Assembly (NCBI RefSeq): GCF_000190695.1
Contig: NZ_GL870929.1
Coordinates: 669,940 to 709,460, forward strand
Length of the DNA: 39,521 nucleotides
From: Kingella denitrificans ATCC 33394
Lineage (GTDB): Bacteria; Pseudomonadota; Gammaproteobacteria; Burkholderiales; Neisseriaceae
Reading direction: 5' to 3'
In this document: positions 31,658 to 39,519 of the stretch, piece by piece
How the letters are laid out: each line of letters begins with the position of its first letter
Position numbering within the stretch: the first letter of the stretch is position 1
Made by a program: the position numbers and the translations under genes
Notes under the pieces: model-generated
Databases searched by the model: none
Told to the model about the DNA's origin: nothing
Seen by the model: only the letters and a program-made list of their open reading frames with translations

Positions 31658-31692
31658 ATAAAAAATACACCAGCAGGAATGGTGCCTGCTGG
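31658..31692 (-). terminator. Hairpin with T-run between kdsB and infC
   Basis: CCAGCAGG (31670-31677) and CCTGCTGG (31685-31692) form a perfect 8-bp stem with a 7-base loop; the minus strand continues TGTATTTTTTATTT. It is 68 bases past the kdsB stop and 20 bases ahead of infC. It can be the kdsB terminator or an attenuator in an infC leader. Confidence 0.6.
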
Positions 31693-31760
31693 GTACTATT
31701 TGCAAATATTTGCGATTTTACCTGCTTTTATGCGGCATGAAAAGATGTTTTGCGAAGAAA

Positions 31761-32525
31761 CTACTGCGCCGCCCAAACCGCCCGCACCCGCTCCAAATCT
31801 TCAGGCGTGTCCACACCGGCGGGGGGCGCGTTATCCAACACTTTCACTGCAATCGGGTAGCCGTGCCACAACACGCGCAGCTGCTCCAAACTTTCGCAGC
31901 GCTCCAGCGGGGATTCGGCCAACCGGACATATTGCTTCAAAAAACCGACACGGTAAGCATAAATCCCGATATGCCGCAGCGGCGGGCAGTCTTGGGAAAG
32001 TGCAGGCTGCTTTTTCACCATTTCGTCACGCGGGTAGGCAATGGGCGCGCGGCTGAAATATACAGCCTGTTGCGCCTGGTTCAGCACCACTTTCACGCAG
32101 TTAGGATTGGTGAATTCTTCCAGTGAATGGATGGGGTGGGCGGCGGTGGCCATCGGTGCGCTGCTTTCGGCCAATATATGCGCCACCTGCTCAATTAATT
32201 CGGGCGGGATGAGCGGCTCATCGCCCTGCACATTCACCACAATATCATCGTCTGCCAGGCCGCGCAGGACAACGGCTTCCGCCAAGCGCGTCGTGCCGCT
32301 TTGATGGTGGCCGCCGGTCATCACTACCGGGATTCCGTGCAGGGTGCAGGCTGCTTTGATGCGTTCGTGGTCGGTCGCCACCATCACGCTTTGCGCAGCC
32401 GTTTTCAATGCCTGCTCTGCCGCGCGCACCACCATCGGCTTGCCGCCAATGTCGGCCAATGCTTTTTCAGGCAGCCTGCTGGACGACAGCCGCGCCGGAA
32501 TCATCACATGAAACCGCACGTTCAT
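31761..32525 (-). CDS. kdsB: 3-deoxy-manno-octulosonate cytidylyltransferase (CMP-Kdo synthetase)
   Basis: Activates Kdo with CTP for lipopolysaccharide core synthesis. 254 residues: MIPARLSSSRLPEKALADIG, MVATDHERIKAACT, MTGGHHQSGTTRLAEAV, VVNVQGDEPLIPPELIEQVA, then YFSRAPIAYPRD and HIGIYAYRVGFLKQYV. All CTP- and Kdo-binding segments are present. The start codon overlaps the Trm112-like gene stop. kdsC lies divergently 290 bases away, so two Kdo genes share this region. Confidence 0.98.
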   Translation of the reverse strand: MNVRFHVMIPARLSSSRLPEKALADIGGKPMVVRAAEQALKTAAQSVMVATDHERIKAACTLHGIPVVMTGGHHQSGTTRLAEAVVLRGLADDDIVVNVQGDEPLIPPELIEQVAHILAESSAPMATAAHPIHSLEEFTNPNCVKVVLNQAQQAVYFSRAPIAYPRDEMVKKQPALSQDCPPLRHIGIYAYRVGFLKQYVRLAESPLERCESLEQLRVLWHGYPIAVKVLDNAPPAGVDTPEDLERVRAVWAAQ

Positions 32526-32704
32526 TGCGCCAAATCCGTTTCGTCCAACGCACGTGCTTCATCCGGCAGCAGGATGGGGATGCCGTCTCGGATAGGAAAT
32601 GCCAGCTTTGCCGCCCTGCTCCACAATTCCTGCTGTTCAGGGTGGTATTCCAAGGCTTGTTTGGTCAGCGGGCAAACCAATAGCTGCAAATGTTTTTTAT
32701 CCAT
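32522..32704 (-). CDS. Trm112 family protein (YcaR-like)
   Basis: 60 residues, MDKKHLQLLVCPLTKQALEY, with LAFPIRDGIPILLPDEARAL. The pattern matches the Trm112/YcaR family; only one cysteine of the usual zinc site remains. Bacterial members often sit next to kdsB, as here, with a four-base overlap. In eukaryotes Trm112 activates methyltransferases; the bacterial role is uncertain. Confidence 0.92.
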   Translation of the reverse strand: MDKKHLQLLVCPLTKQALEYHPEQQELWSRAAKLAFPIRDGIPILLPDEARALDETDLAQ

Positions 32705-32810
32705 ACAGGAAACTCCTATCGATGAAATCGCGCATTATCGCACAAATTTTAACGTGCAGGCTGCCTGACTCTGCTAAAATGTAGCGCAATTCAGCCATTA
32801 AGACACATTT

Positions 32811-33353
32811 ATGATGCACATTCCCATGCCCCCCGAACTGCGTGAACGCGCCGCCAAAATCAAACTGCTGGTTTTGGACGTGGACGGCGTCCTGACTACC
32901 GGACAACTGTTTATCAGCCCGTCGGGCGACGTGATGAAACCGTTTCACACGCTGGACGGCCACGGCATCAAAATGTTGCAGCAAACCGGCGTGCAGGCTG
33001 CCGTCATCACCGCGCGTAACGACCCGGCCGTGCAAATTCGCGTGCAGCAGCTCGGCATCCGCCATTACTGCCACGGCGTGCACGACAAACGGCTGGCCTA
33101 CACGCAACTGCGCGAACAACTGCATTTCACCGAAGCCGAATGCGCCATGATAGGCGACGACGTGATTGATTTGCCGATTTTAACCCGCTGCGGCCTGCCC
33201 ATTGCCGTGGCCAACGCCCACCCGTTCGTGAAGCAGCACGCGCTGTATCAAACACAAAACAGCGGCGGCATGGGTGCGGTACGCGAATGCACCGATTTGA
33301 TTATGGCGGCGCAAGGCACCTTGCAGGCTGCTTTAAACGAGTATTTACAATGA
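32811..33353 (+). CDS. kdsC: 3-deoxy-manno-octulosonate-8-phosphatase
   Basis: HAD phosphatase giving free Kdo. 180 residues: LLVLDVDGVLTTGQLFISPS (motif I), KPFHTLDGHGIKML, VITARND (motif II), MIGDDVIDLPILTRCGLPIAVANAHP-type motif IV (MIGDDVIDLPIL, then GLPIAVANAHP). Lacks a cap, as usual for KdsC. A MHIP start two codons in is possible. First gene of kdsC-lptC-lptA-lptB; its stop overlaps the lptC ATG. Confidence 0.97.
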   Translation: MMHIPMPPELRERAAKIKLLVLDVDGVLTTGQLFISPSGDVMKPFHTLDGHGIKMLQQTGVQAAVITARNDPAVQIRVQQLGIRHYCHGVHDKRLAYTQLREQLHFTEAECAMIGDDVIDLPILTRCGLPIAVANAHPFVKQHALYQTQNSGGMGAVRECTDLIMAAQGTLQAALNEYLQ

Positions 33354-33922
33354 ACCGATTACGCCAATTTGCCTTCCCTCTGTCGCTGGCCGTGATTCTG
33401 GGCGCGCTGAGCGCATGGCTGGGGCAGGTAAGCCAAATCAGCATTGAAGAAGTGCCGCTGAACCCGAAAGAGCCGCAATACCTCATCGCACAGGCCGCCG
33501 CCAAGCGCTACGACAGCACAGGCAGCCTGCAACAGCAACTGGTTTCGCCCAAAGCATGGCAGCTTCCCGACCAGAAAAACGTCTATTTCGAACAGCCCGA
33601 CCTGCGCATTTGGACACAGGAACGCGCCGAATACCACGTTACGGCGCAACAGGCGCGGTATGAATTGGCCAGCAAAAAAATATTCTTCGAACAAGAAGTC
33701 ACGCTCGACAAAAGCGCGGATGCCCAACGCGACGCCGCCCAAGTCCGTACTTCGCAGCTCACCGTGGACACCGTACGCAAAATTGCCGAAACGCCCGCCG
33801 CCGTCCACTACCGCTACGGCAACAGCCAAGGCAGTGCGCAAGGCATGACCTACGATTATCAAAACGGGCAACTGAACCTGCCCGCACAAGTGAAAGCCCT
33901 GATTTATGCAAAATCTTTATAA
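33350..33922 (+). CDS. lptC: LPS export ABC transporter periplasmic protein LptC
   Basis: Single-pass inner-membrane protein linking LptB2FG to LptA. 190 residues; one N-terminal membrane helix (about 8-24), then a beta-rich periplasmic domain with YDSTGSLQQQLVSPKAWQLP and TLDKSADAQRDAAQVRTSQL. Identified by domain pattern and by position between kdsC and lptA. It overlaps kdsC by four bases and lptA by seventeen. Confidence 0.92.
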   Translation: MNRLRQFAFPLSLAVILGALSAWLGQVSQISIEEVPLNPKEPQYLIAQAAAKRYDSTGSLQQQLVSPKAWQLPDQKNVYFEQPDLRIWTQERAEYHVTAQQARYELASKKIFFEQEVTLDKSADAQRDAAQVRTSQLTVDTVRKIAETPAAVHYRYGNSQGSAQGMTYDYQNGQLNLPAQVKALIYAKSL

Positions 33923-34421
33923 AACCGCATTTCTGGCCGCCGTCCTGACTGCAGGCAGCCTGCAACCCGCACACGCGCTCGACAGCGACCGCAACCAACC
34001 CATTTCGATTGAAGCCGACCAAGGCTCGCTCGACCAAAAAAACCAAGTGACCGTGTTCAGCGGCAACGTGCAAATCAAACAAGGCAGCCTGCAAATGAAG
34101 GCGCAATCCGTGCGCGTGAGCCAAGACCGCAGTGGCAACCAAACCATGCTGGCCACAGGCAGCCCCGTCTATTTCCGCCAGCAACTGGACGGCGGCAAAG
34201 GATTGGCCGAAGGCTGGGGCAACCGCGCCGAATACAACTCCGCCCAACACCTGGTCAAACTCATCGGCAACGCCAAAGTGCAGCGCGGCGGCGATTTGGC
34301 GCAGGGCGAAGCCATCAGCTACAACATGAAAACCGAAGTGTACACCGTGCTGGGCGGCAACGCGGTCGGCAATAAAAACGGCCGGCGCGTCAAAGTCATC
34401 ATCCAACCCAACAACAAATAA
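33906..34421 (+). CDS. lptA: LPS transport periplasmic protein LptA
   Basis: Periplasmic bridge for LPS transport. 171 residues with signal peptide (cleavage after AHA near residue 24) and the OstA-type repeats: PISIEADQGSLDQKNQVTVF, SGNVQIKQGSLQMKAQSVRV, ATGSPVYFRQQ and AEYNSAQHLVKLIGNAKVQR. Two DUS copies are read in frame as AGSLQ and QGSLQ. Starts inside lptC and runs to 6 bases before lptB. Confidence 0.97.
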   Translation: MQNLYKTAFLAAVLTAGSLQPAHALDSDRNQPISIEADQGSLDQKNQVTVFSGNVQIKQGSLQMKAQSVRVSQDRSGNQTMLATGSPVYFRQQLDGGKGLAEGWGNRAEYNSAQHLVKLIGNAKVQRGGDLAQGEAISYNMKTEVYTVLGGNAVGNKNGRRVKVIIQPNNK

Positions 34422-34427
34422 ACCCTT

Positions 34428-35156
34428 ATGGATATTTCACATTTACACGTTGAAGGCCTGCAGAAAACCTTTAAAAAACGGCAAGTGGTGAAAAACTTCT
34501 CGCTCGATATTTACAGCGGCGAAGTGGTCGGCCTGCTCGGCCCGAACGGTGCGGGCAAAACCACCAGCTTCTACATGATTGCCGGCCTGATTGCTGCCGA
34601 TGCAGGCTGCATTTTGCTGGACGGCCAAGACCTCGTGCACCAGCCCATCCACTACCGCGCGCAAGCCGGTATCGGCTATTTGCCGCAGGAAGCCTCCATT
34701 TTCCGCAAAATGACGGTGGAACAGAACATCCGCGCCATTTTGGAAATCCGCCTCAAAGATACGCACCAAATCGACCGCGAACTCAACCAGCTTCTGCACG
34801 ATTTGAATATCGAACGGCTGCGCCACAGCCCCGCGCCCGCACTTTCCGGCGGCGAGCGGCGGCGTGTCGAAATTGCGCGCGTTTTGGCCATGCAGCCGCG
34901 CTTCATCCTGCTGGACGAACCGTTTGCCGGCGTCGATCCGATTGCCGTTATCGACATTCAAAAAATCATTTCTTTTTTAAAACAGAAAAATATCGGCGTC
35001 CTGATTACCGACCACAACGTGCGCGAAACCTTGCGCATTTGCGACAAGGCATACATCATCAGCGATGGCACTGTTCTTGCTTGTGGAAAACCTGAAGAAT
35101 TGGTCAATGATGAACGCGTCCGCGCGGTTTATTTGGGCGAACATTTTGACTATTAA
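34428..35156 (+). CDS. lptB: LPS export ABC transporter ATP-binding protein LptB
   Basis: ATPase driving LPS extraction with LptF and LptG (not in the window). 242 residues with Walker A GPNGAGKTTSFYM, signature ALSGGERRRVEIARVLA, Walker B FILLDEPFAGVDPIAV and the H-loop ITDHNVRETL. QEASIFRKMTVEQNIRAILE is the typical LptB Q-loop region. Ends before a promoter that precedes rpoN. Confidence 0.98.
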   Translation: MDISHLHVEGLQKTFKKRQVVKNFSLDIYSGEVVGLLGPNGAGKTTSFYMIAGLIAADAGCILLDGQDLVHQPIHYRAQAGIGYLPQEASIFRKMTVEQNIRAILEIRLKDTHQIDRELNQLLHDLNIERLRHSPAPALSGGERRRVEIARVLAMQPRFILLDEPFAGVDPIAVIDIQKIISFLKQKNIGVLITDHNVRETLRICDKAYIISDGTVLACGKPEELVNDERVRAVYLGEHFDY

Positions 35157-35192
35157 ATTAAAACCTTTGCACAAACCCTGGCGCCAGGCTTT

Positions 35193-35221
35193 CTGACACA
35201 GGGTTTTGCAAGGGTTATAAT
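35193..35221 (+). promoter_or_regulatory. Sigma-70 type promoter ahead of rpoN
   Basis: CTGACA (35193-35198) and TATAAT (35216-35221) are separated by 17 bases, a close match to consensus. The rpoN ATG is 37 bases downstream. An 8-bp stem AAACCCTG/CAGGGTTT lies just before and across the -35 and could be an lptB terminator. Confidence 0.7.
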
Positions 35222-35258
35222 GTATTTGCACCGACTCAAAACAACCACGCATAGCCTT

Positions 35259-36620
35259 ATGAACGGCACGAATTTCCAATTAAAACTCAAACAAACGCAG
35301 CTCCTGAACCAGGCCATGCAGCAATCGCTGCGCATATTGCAAATGTCCGGCCTCGAAGTGGAGCGGGAAGTGGAAGATTGGTTGGCAGACAATCCGTTAT
35401 TGGAACGCACGGAGTCTGACGAGCCGCCTTACGAAATGCCGCAATATACGGCCGATATTGCCCACCGCCATTTAAGTTTGGACGACGACAATGTCAGCGC
35501 ATGGGAAAATCTGGCAGAGGAAGAAACGCTGAATGCGTATCTGCACAAGCAGGTCAGCGAACACCCTTTGTCGCCCATTGAAGCCGCGCGCGTCCACATT
35601 TTGATTGATTTTTTGGATGAAAAAGGCTATCTGACGGAATCCATTGAAGAGATCATTGAAAACACGCCTTTGGAATGGATGCTGGAAGAAGAAGATATGG
35701 AGTTGGCGCTGGAGCAACTGCAAAAATTCGATCCGCCCGGCATCGCCACACAAAACTTGTCCCAATCGCTCCTACACCAGCTCGACCAACTCCCCCCGTC
35801 GCAGGAACGCCGCTGTGCCGCGCATATCGTGATGCACCATTTGGAACATATCAGCCAAAACACGCCCAAAAATATCAACAAACTCAGCAAACTCCTGCCC
35901 GATTACTCGGAAGACACCATCAAAAGCGCGCTGGAAATGATAAGCAGCCTGCACCCCTACCCTGCCTACGGTTTCGCCGGCAACGAACCGACTGCATACG
36001 TCCGCCCCGACGTTTTCGTGCAAAAAAACAGCCAAGGCGGCTGGACGGTGGTCAGCAATCAGGATTCCATGCCGCAAATCCATATCAATACCGAACTGGC
36101 GGAGGCCTTGCAGGATTGCGAAGAACTCGATCCGGTTTGGCGCGAAAAAATCACCAGTGCCAAGCAAAAGCTGGATATGCTGCAACAACGCAAAAACACC
36201 ATTCACCGCGTGGCAGAATATATTGTCGAGCGGCAACAGGATTTTTTCACCTTCGGCGAGATTGCCCTCGCCCCAATGCTGATTAAAGACTGCGCCAACG
36301 AGCTGGATTTGGCGGAATCCACCATTTCCCGCGCCGTGAACAGCAAATATTTAGCTTGCCCGCAGGGGTTATTTGCGTTACGCTTCTTCTTCAACCAAAA
36401 TGCGGTGGGCAACAATCAAAGCGAGGACGGTATCAGCGCACACGCCATCCGCTCACTCATCAGCCAAATCGTTGCCAATGAAGACAAACACAAACCATTA
36501 AGCGACAACGACTTACAACAACTTTTAAAACAACAAGGAATCAATATCGCACGGCGGACGGTGGCCAAATACCGCGAGCAACTGGGCATCCCCACCGTGC
36601 AGCAGCGACGTCATACATAG
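35259..36620 (+). CDS. rpoN: RNA polymerase sigma-54 factor
   Basis: Enhancer-dependent sigma factor. 453 residues from MNGTNFQLKLKQTQLLNQAM. Region I is the Gln-rich LRILQMSGLEVEREVEDWLA; a core-binding domain follows (about 60-280); the HTH region has TFGEIALAPMLIKDCANELD and ESTISRAVNSKYLACPQGLF; the RpoN box ARRTVAKYREQLGIP is complete near the C-terminus. In the pathogenic Neisseria the rpoN homologue is a decayed gene as I recall, but here it is intact. An open frame continues to 35220, which is transcribed only in part given the promoter at 35216. hpf follows, as in many Proteobacteria. Confidence 0.95.
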   Translation: MNGTNFQLKLKQTQLLNQAMQQSLRILQMSGLEVEREVEDWLADNPLLERTESDEPPYEMPQYTADIAHRHLSLDDDNVSAWENLAEEETLNAYLHKQVSEHPLSPIEAARVHILIDFLDEKGYLTESIEEIIENTPLEWMLEEEDMELALEQLQKFDPPGIATQNLSQSLLHQLDQLPPSQERRCAAHIVMHHLEHISQNTPKNINKLSKLLPDYSEDTIKSALEMISSLHPYPAYGFAGNEPTAYVRPDVFVQKNSQGGWTVVSNQDSMPQIHINTELAEALQDCEELDPVWREKITSAKQKLDMLQQRKNTIHRVAEYIVERQQDFFTFGEIALAPMLIKDCANELDLAESTISRAVNSKYLACPQGLFALRFFFNQNAVGNNQSEDGISAHAIRSLISQIVANEDKHKPLSDNDLQQLLKQQGINIARRTVAKYREQLGIPTVQQRRHT

Positions 36621-36649
36621 TTTTTTCCACCCAGAACGAGGAGTTCGTC

Positions 36650-36940
36650 ATGAACCTGAAAATCACTGGTTTACATTTGGATATTACCGATGCGATTAGA
36701 GCGCGCGTTACGGAAAAACTGCAACGCATCAATCGCCACAGCGATAATATTTTGTCGGCAACCGTTACCTTGTCCGTCGATAAACTGGAGCACAAAGCGG
36801 CAGCGCAAGTGCACTTGGCCGGCAAGGATATTTATGCGGAAACCGTGGAAAACGATATGTATGCCGCCATCGATATGCTGGCGGACAAATTGGACCGTAC
36901 GCTTTTGCAGCATAAGGAAAAATCCAACAGCATCCGCTAA
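36650..36940 (+). CDS. hpf: Ribosome hibernation promoting factor, short form
   Basis: Binds the 30S decoding site in stationary phase to store ribosomes as inactive dimers. 96 residues, MNLKITGLHLDITDAIRARV, then INRHSDNILSATVTLSVDKL and AAQVHLAGKDIYAETVENDM, YAAIDMLADKLDRTLLQHKE. It has only the S30AE domain, so it is the short HPF/RaiA form. A GAGGAG ribosome site precedes the ATG. Co-located with rpoN, as is common. Confidence 0.95.
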   Translation: MNLKITGLHLDITDAIRARVTEKLQRINRHSDNILSATVTLSVDKLEHKAAAQVHLAGKDIYAETVENDMYAAIDMLADKLDRTLLQHKEKSNSIR

Positions 36941-36954
36941 AGCGACAGCCTTCT

Positions 36955-36999
36955 AAAAGCAGCCTGCACATTCGAATTGTCGATGTGCAGGCTGCTTTT
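36955..36999. terminator. Inverted DUS pair after hpf
   Basis: AAAAGCAGCCTGCACAT, then TCGA, faces TCGATGTGCAGGCTGCTTTT with one bulged T. It lies 14 bases after the hpf stop. Confidence 0.7.
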
Positions 37000-37083
37000 C
37001 ATTTGTCCGCGCCGTAGCGGAAGCGGGGTAGATTCGTTATACTACGCTAATGTTTTTTCAACATCGTTAAAAAAGGAAAAAAT

Positions 37084-37956
37084 ATGACCGTACACAGCAT
37101 GACCGGCTTTGCCCACGCCAGCGCGGAATATGCCGGCAAAAATATCGACATCGAAATCCGCTCCGTGAACCACCGGTTCTTGGACGTGCAATTCAAGCTG
37201 CCCGATGATTTGCGCTGCCTGGAAAGCAATATGCGTGAAAAAATCGTGAGCAAAATCGCGCGCGGCAAACTGGAATGCCGCATCCAACTGGGCAGTACCC
37301 ACCAGCAACAAAGCAGCCTGCACATCAATCAGCCGCTGGTGCAGCAACTGGCCGACATCAACCAGAAATTACGCAAAAAACACAGCGAATTAGGCAAACT
37401 CACTGTGGCCGACATCCTGCGCTTCCCCGGCGTTTTAACCGCCGCCGAAACCGACAAAGAAGAGCTGGCGCGCGTGGTGGGGCAGCTGCTGGAACAAGTA
37501 CTGGACGATTTTGTCGCCGCACGCCGCCGCGAGGGCGAAAAACTCAAAGCGCACATCATCGAACGCTTGGATTTGATGGAAGCCATCGTCGGCGCGCTGG
37601 AAGAACTTTTCCCCAGCCTGCTGCAAAACCACATCGCCCGCAGCCGCAGCCGCCTTGCCGAAGCCGTGGCCAATATCGATGAAGACCGGCTCAAACAAGA
37701 ATTCGCCTTATTCATGCAGAAAGCCGATGTCGATGAAGAATTTAACCGCCTGCGCACTCACATTGCCGAAGTGCGCCGCATCGTTACCGAGCAATCGGGC
37801 AGCATCGGCAAACGCCTGGATTTCCTGATGCAGGAACTGAACCGTGAAGCCAACACCTTGGGCAGCAAATCGATTGCGGGCGAATGCACGCAGGTATCGG
37901 TGGAACTGAAGGTCTTGATTGAGCAAATGCGCGAACAAGTCCAAAATATCGAATAA
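37084..37956 (+). CDS. YicC/YloC family endoribonuclease
   Basis: 290 residues starting MTVHSMTGFAHASAEYAGKN. Family signs are the SMTGFA start, EIRSVNHRFLDVQFKLP, the RGKLECRIQL strand, and the C-terminal EEFNRLRTHIAEVRRIV and GKRLDFLMQELNREANTLGS. E. coli YicC has been shown to be an endoribonuclease. The C-terminal region corresponds to DUF1732. An AAGGAAAA ribosome site precedes the ATG, and a TATACT possible -10 lies at 37038-37043. Confidence 0.94.
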   Translation: MTVHSMTGFAHASAEYAGKNIDIEIRSVNHRFLDVQFKLPDDLRCLESNMREKIVSKIARGKLECRIQLGSTHQQQSSLHINQPLVQQLADINQKLRKKHSELGKLTVADILRFPGVLTAAETDKEELARVVGQLLEQVLDDFVAARRREGEKLKAHIIERLDLMEAIVGALEELFPSLLQNHIARSRSRLAEAVANIDEDRLKQEFALFMQKADVDEEFNRLRTHIAEVRRIVTEQSGSIGKRLDFLMQELNREANTLGSKSIAGECTQVSVELKVLIEQMREQVQNIE

Positions 37957-37971
37957 ACCTGCCGCCGTACA

Positions 37972-38018
37972 CAAAAGCAGCCTGCACCCAACCAATTTAA
38001 GCGGTGCAGACTGCTTTG
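37972..38018. terminator. Inverted DUS pair after the yicC-like gene
   Basis: CAAAAGCAGCCTGCACC faces GGTGCAGACTGCTTTG with one mismatch (A for G in the right copy). It begins 16 bases past the stop. Confidence 0.6.
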
Positions 38019-38120
38019 CTACTTTTTGCTACAAATTAAGTCAAACCATCCAAAATTCTGCCGGATGAAACCAGAAATCCCTTAAAAATTGCCTTTATTG
38101 TCTAAAAAACATAAAAAACA

Positions 38121-38150
38121 TTGCCGTTTCCCACCCGGTTCGGCTATAAT
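38121..38150 (+). promoter_or_regulatory. Sigma-70 type promoter of a non-coding transcript
   Basis: TTGCCG (38121-38126) and TATAAT (38145-38150) with an 18-base spacer; transcription would begin near 38157. The next protein start (pheA) is more than 200 bases away, beyond a terminator. Confidence 0.7.
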
Positions 38151-38156
38151 GACTAC

Positions 38157-38322
38157 ATCGAATTACAGTCAGTCGCAACGCGCGGCGGACTTCCCCCTTT
38201 GCCGTATCGTTTTTACTCCTTTCTACGGTGCGGCAGAGTTAGGCGAAAGCCTAATTGTTTGTGAAGCGTAAAATCTCTGATTTGAGATATTTCAGGCAGC
38301 CAATCGGTTGCCTGCTTTTTTT
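38157..38322 (+). ncRNA. Candidate small RNA upstream of pheA
   Basis: About 165 bases between a good promoter and a rho-independent terminator. It folds by eye into stem-loops: one around 38172-38196 (AGTC/GACT ends), one with TGCCGTA/TACGG around a loop holding ACTCCTTTC, and TTAGGC-GAAA-GCCTAA (38239-38254). The CTCCTTTC loop could pair with ribosome binding sites, as in Hfq-type sRNAs. The only frame across it (from 38149) begins at the -10 box and so would not be translated. It could instead be a pheA leader or attenuator. I did not recognise 6S, SRP, RNase P or a known riboswitch. Confidence 0.55.
38293..38322 (+). terminator. Rho-independent terminator of the candidate sRNA
   Basis: CAGGCAGCC (38293-38301) pairs with GGTTGCCTG (38306-38314) through a 4-base loop AATC, with one G-T pair, then C and seven T's. 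It contains part of the AGGCAGCC uptake motif but not a paired DUS. Confidence 0.8.
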
Positions 38323-38374
38323 GCGCCGTCATTTTCGCTACAATAACCGCTTTATTTTTGCAGCGAACCTTCCC

Positions 38375-39451
38375 ATGTCTGATGATGCCCAACTTCTCCC
38401 GCACCGCACCGCCATTGATGAAATCGATCGGCAAATCCTTACCCTGCTCAACCAACGGGCGGCGCACGCAAAGGCCATCGGCGAACTCAAAGGCACGGGC
38501 GTGGTGTACCGTCCGGAGCGCGAAGCACAGGTATTGCGCCGCATCCAGTCGCTGAACCAAGGGCCTTTGTCGGACGAGGCCGCCGCGCGCCTGTTCCGCG
38601 AAATGATGAGCGAATGCCTGGCATTGGAGCGGCCTTTGACGGTGGCGTATTTGGGGCCGGAAGGCACATTCACCCAACTGGCGGCCATCAAGCATTTCGG
38701 TCGCGCCGCACAATGCGTGGCCTGCGCCACCATTGACGAAAGCCTGCGCCTGGTGGAAGCCGGACAGGCGGACTATGCGGTGGCGCCCATCGAAAATTCG
38801 ACCGAAGGTTCGGTGGGGCGCACGCTGGATTTACTGGTGGGTACTTCATTACAGGCATGCGGCGAGGTGCAGTTGCGCATCCACCACCATTTGCTGTGCC
38901 GCCACACGGATTTTTCGCGCGTGGAAGTGGTTTATGCGCACGCACAGGCATTGGCGCAATGCCAAAACTGGCTGAACCGCCGCCTGCCCGACCACGTTCG
39001 CCGCGTATCGGTTTCCAGCAACGGCGAAGCAGCGCGGCTGGCCAGCGAATGCGATACTGCCTGCGCCATTGCCAGCCAAACGGCGGCAGAGATTTACCGC
39101 CTGCACAATTTGGCCGCCAATATTGAAGATGAATCGGACAACACCACCCGCTTTTTGGTGCTGGGGCATCAGGCAACGCTGCAAAGCGGGCACGACAAAA
39201 CATCGCTGATTGTGGGTGCGCCAAACAAGGCCGGTACGCTCAACCGCCTAATCGAACCGCTCACGCAGGCCGGCATTTCCATGAGCAAATTTGAAAGCCG
39301 ACCCAGCCGAACGGGCTTGTGGGAATACCTGTTTTTCATTGATATTGAAGGACATGTGCGCGATGAAAAAGTGCAGGCTGCTTTGGACGCCCTGCGAGAA
39401 CGCACCGCATTTGTCAAAGTCATCGGCTCGTATCCCGTGTCGGTGTATTAA
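38375..39451 (+). CDS. pheA: Bifunctional chorismate mutase/prephenate dehydratase
   Basis: Phenylalanine synthesis: chorismate to prephenate to phenylpyruvate. 358 residues from MSDDAQLLPHRTAIDEIDRQ. Chorismate mutase (about 10-90) has IDRQILTLLNQRAAHAKAIG and YRPEREAQVLRRI; the dehydratase (about 95-270) has VAYLGPEGTFTQLAAIKHFG and PIENSTEGSVGRTLDLL; then NTTRFLVLG, and the ACT domain starts at KTSLIVGAPNKAGTLNRLIE with the ESRPSR motif that binds Phe for feedback inhibition. The frame is open to 38255, but that part lies across a terminator. Confidence 0.98.
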   Translation: MSDDAQLLPHRTAIDEIDRQILTLLNQRAAHAKAIGELKGTGVVYRPEREAQVLRRIQSLNQGPLSDEAAARLFREMMSECLALERPLTVAYLGPEGTFTQLAAIKHFGRAAQCVACATIDESLRLVEAGQADYAVAPIENSTEGSVGRTLDLLVGTSLQACGEVQLRIHHHLLCRHTDFSRVEVVYAHAQALAQCQNWLNRRLPDHVRRVSVSSNGEAARLASECDTACAIASQTAAEIYRLHNLAANIEDESDNTTRFLVLGHQATLQSGHDKTSLIVGAPNKAGTLNRLIEPLTQAGISMSKFESRPSRTGLWEYLFFIDIEGHVRDEKVQAALDALRERTAFVKVIGSYPVSVY

Positions 39452-39507
39452 CGCGGCTTATCTTTTCAGATAGACCGAAAACCGCCTTGCCATTTTATCC
39501 AACACAA

Positions 39508-39519
39508 AAAGCAGCCTGA
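39508..39519. repeat. Variant DUS at the right edge
   Basis: AAAGCAGCCTGAG, a DUS variant, lies at the end of the window after pheA. The 70 bases between the pheA stop and the edge hold no gene; this may be half of another inverted pair. Confidence 0.5.

Noticed and set aside
38149..38271. Phe-containing leader peptide for pheA (MTTSNYSQ... with three Phe)
   Set aside because: Its ATG overlaps the -10 box, so the start is not transcribed, and the Phe codons are not clustered as in attenuator peptides.
38157..38322. 6S RNA or 4.5S RNA
   Set aside because: The ends do not pair with each other as in 6S RNA, and the SRP core motif is absent.
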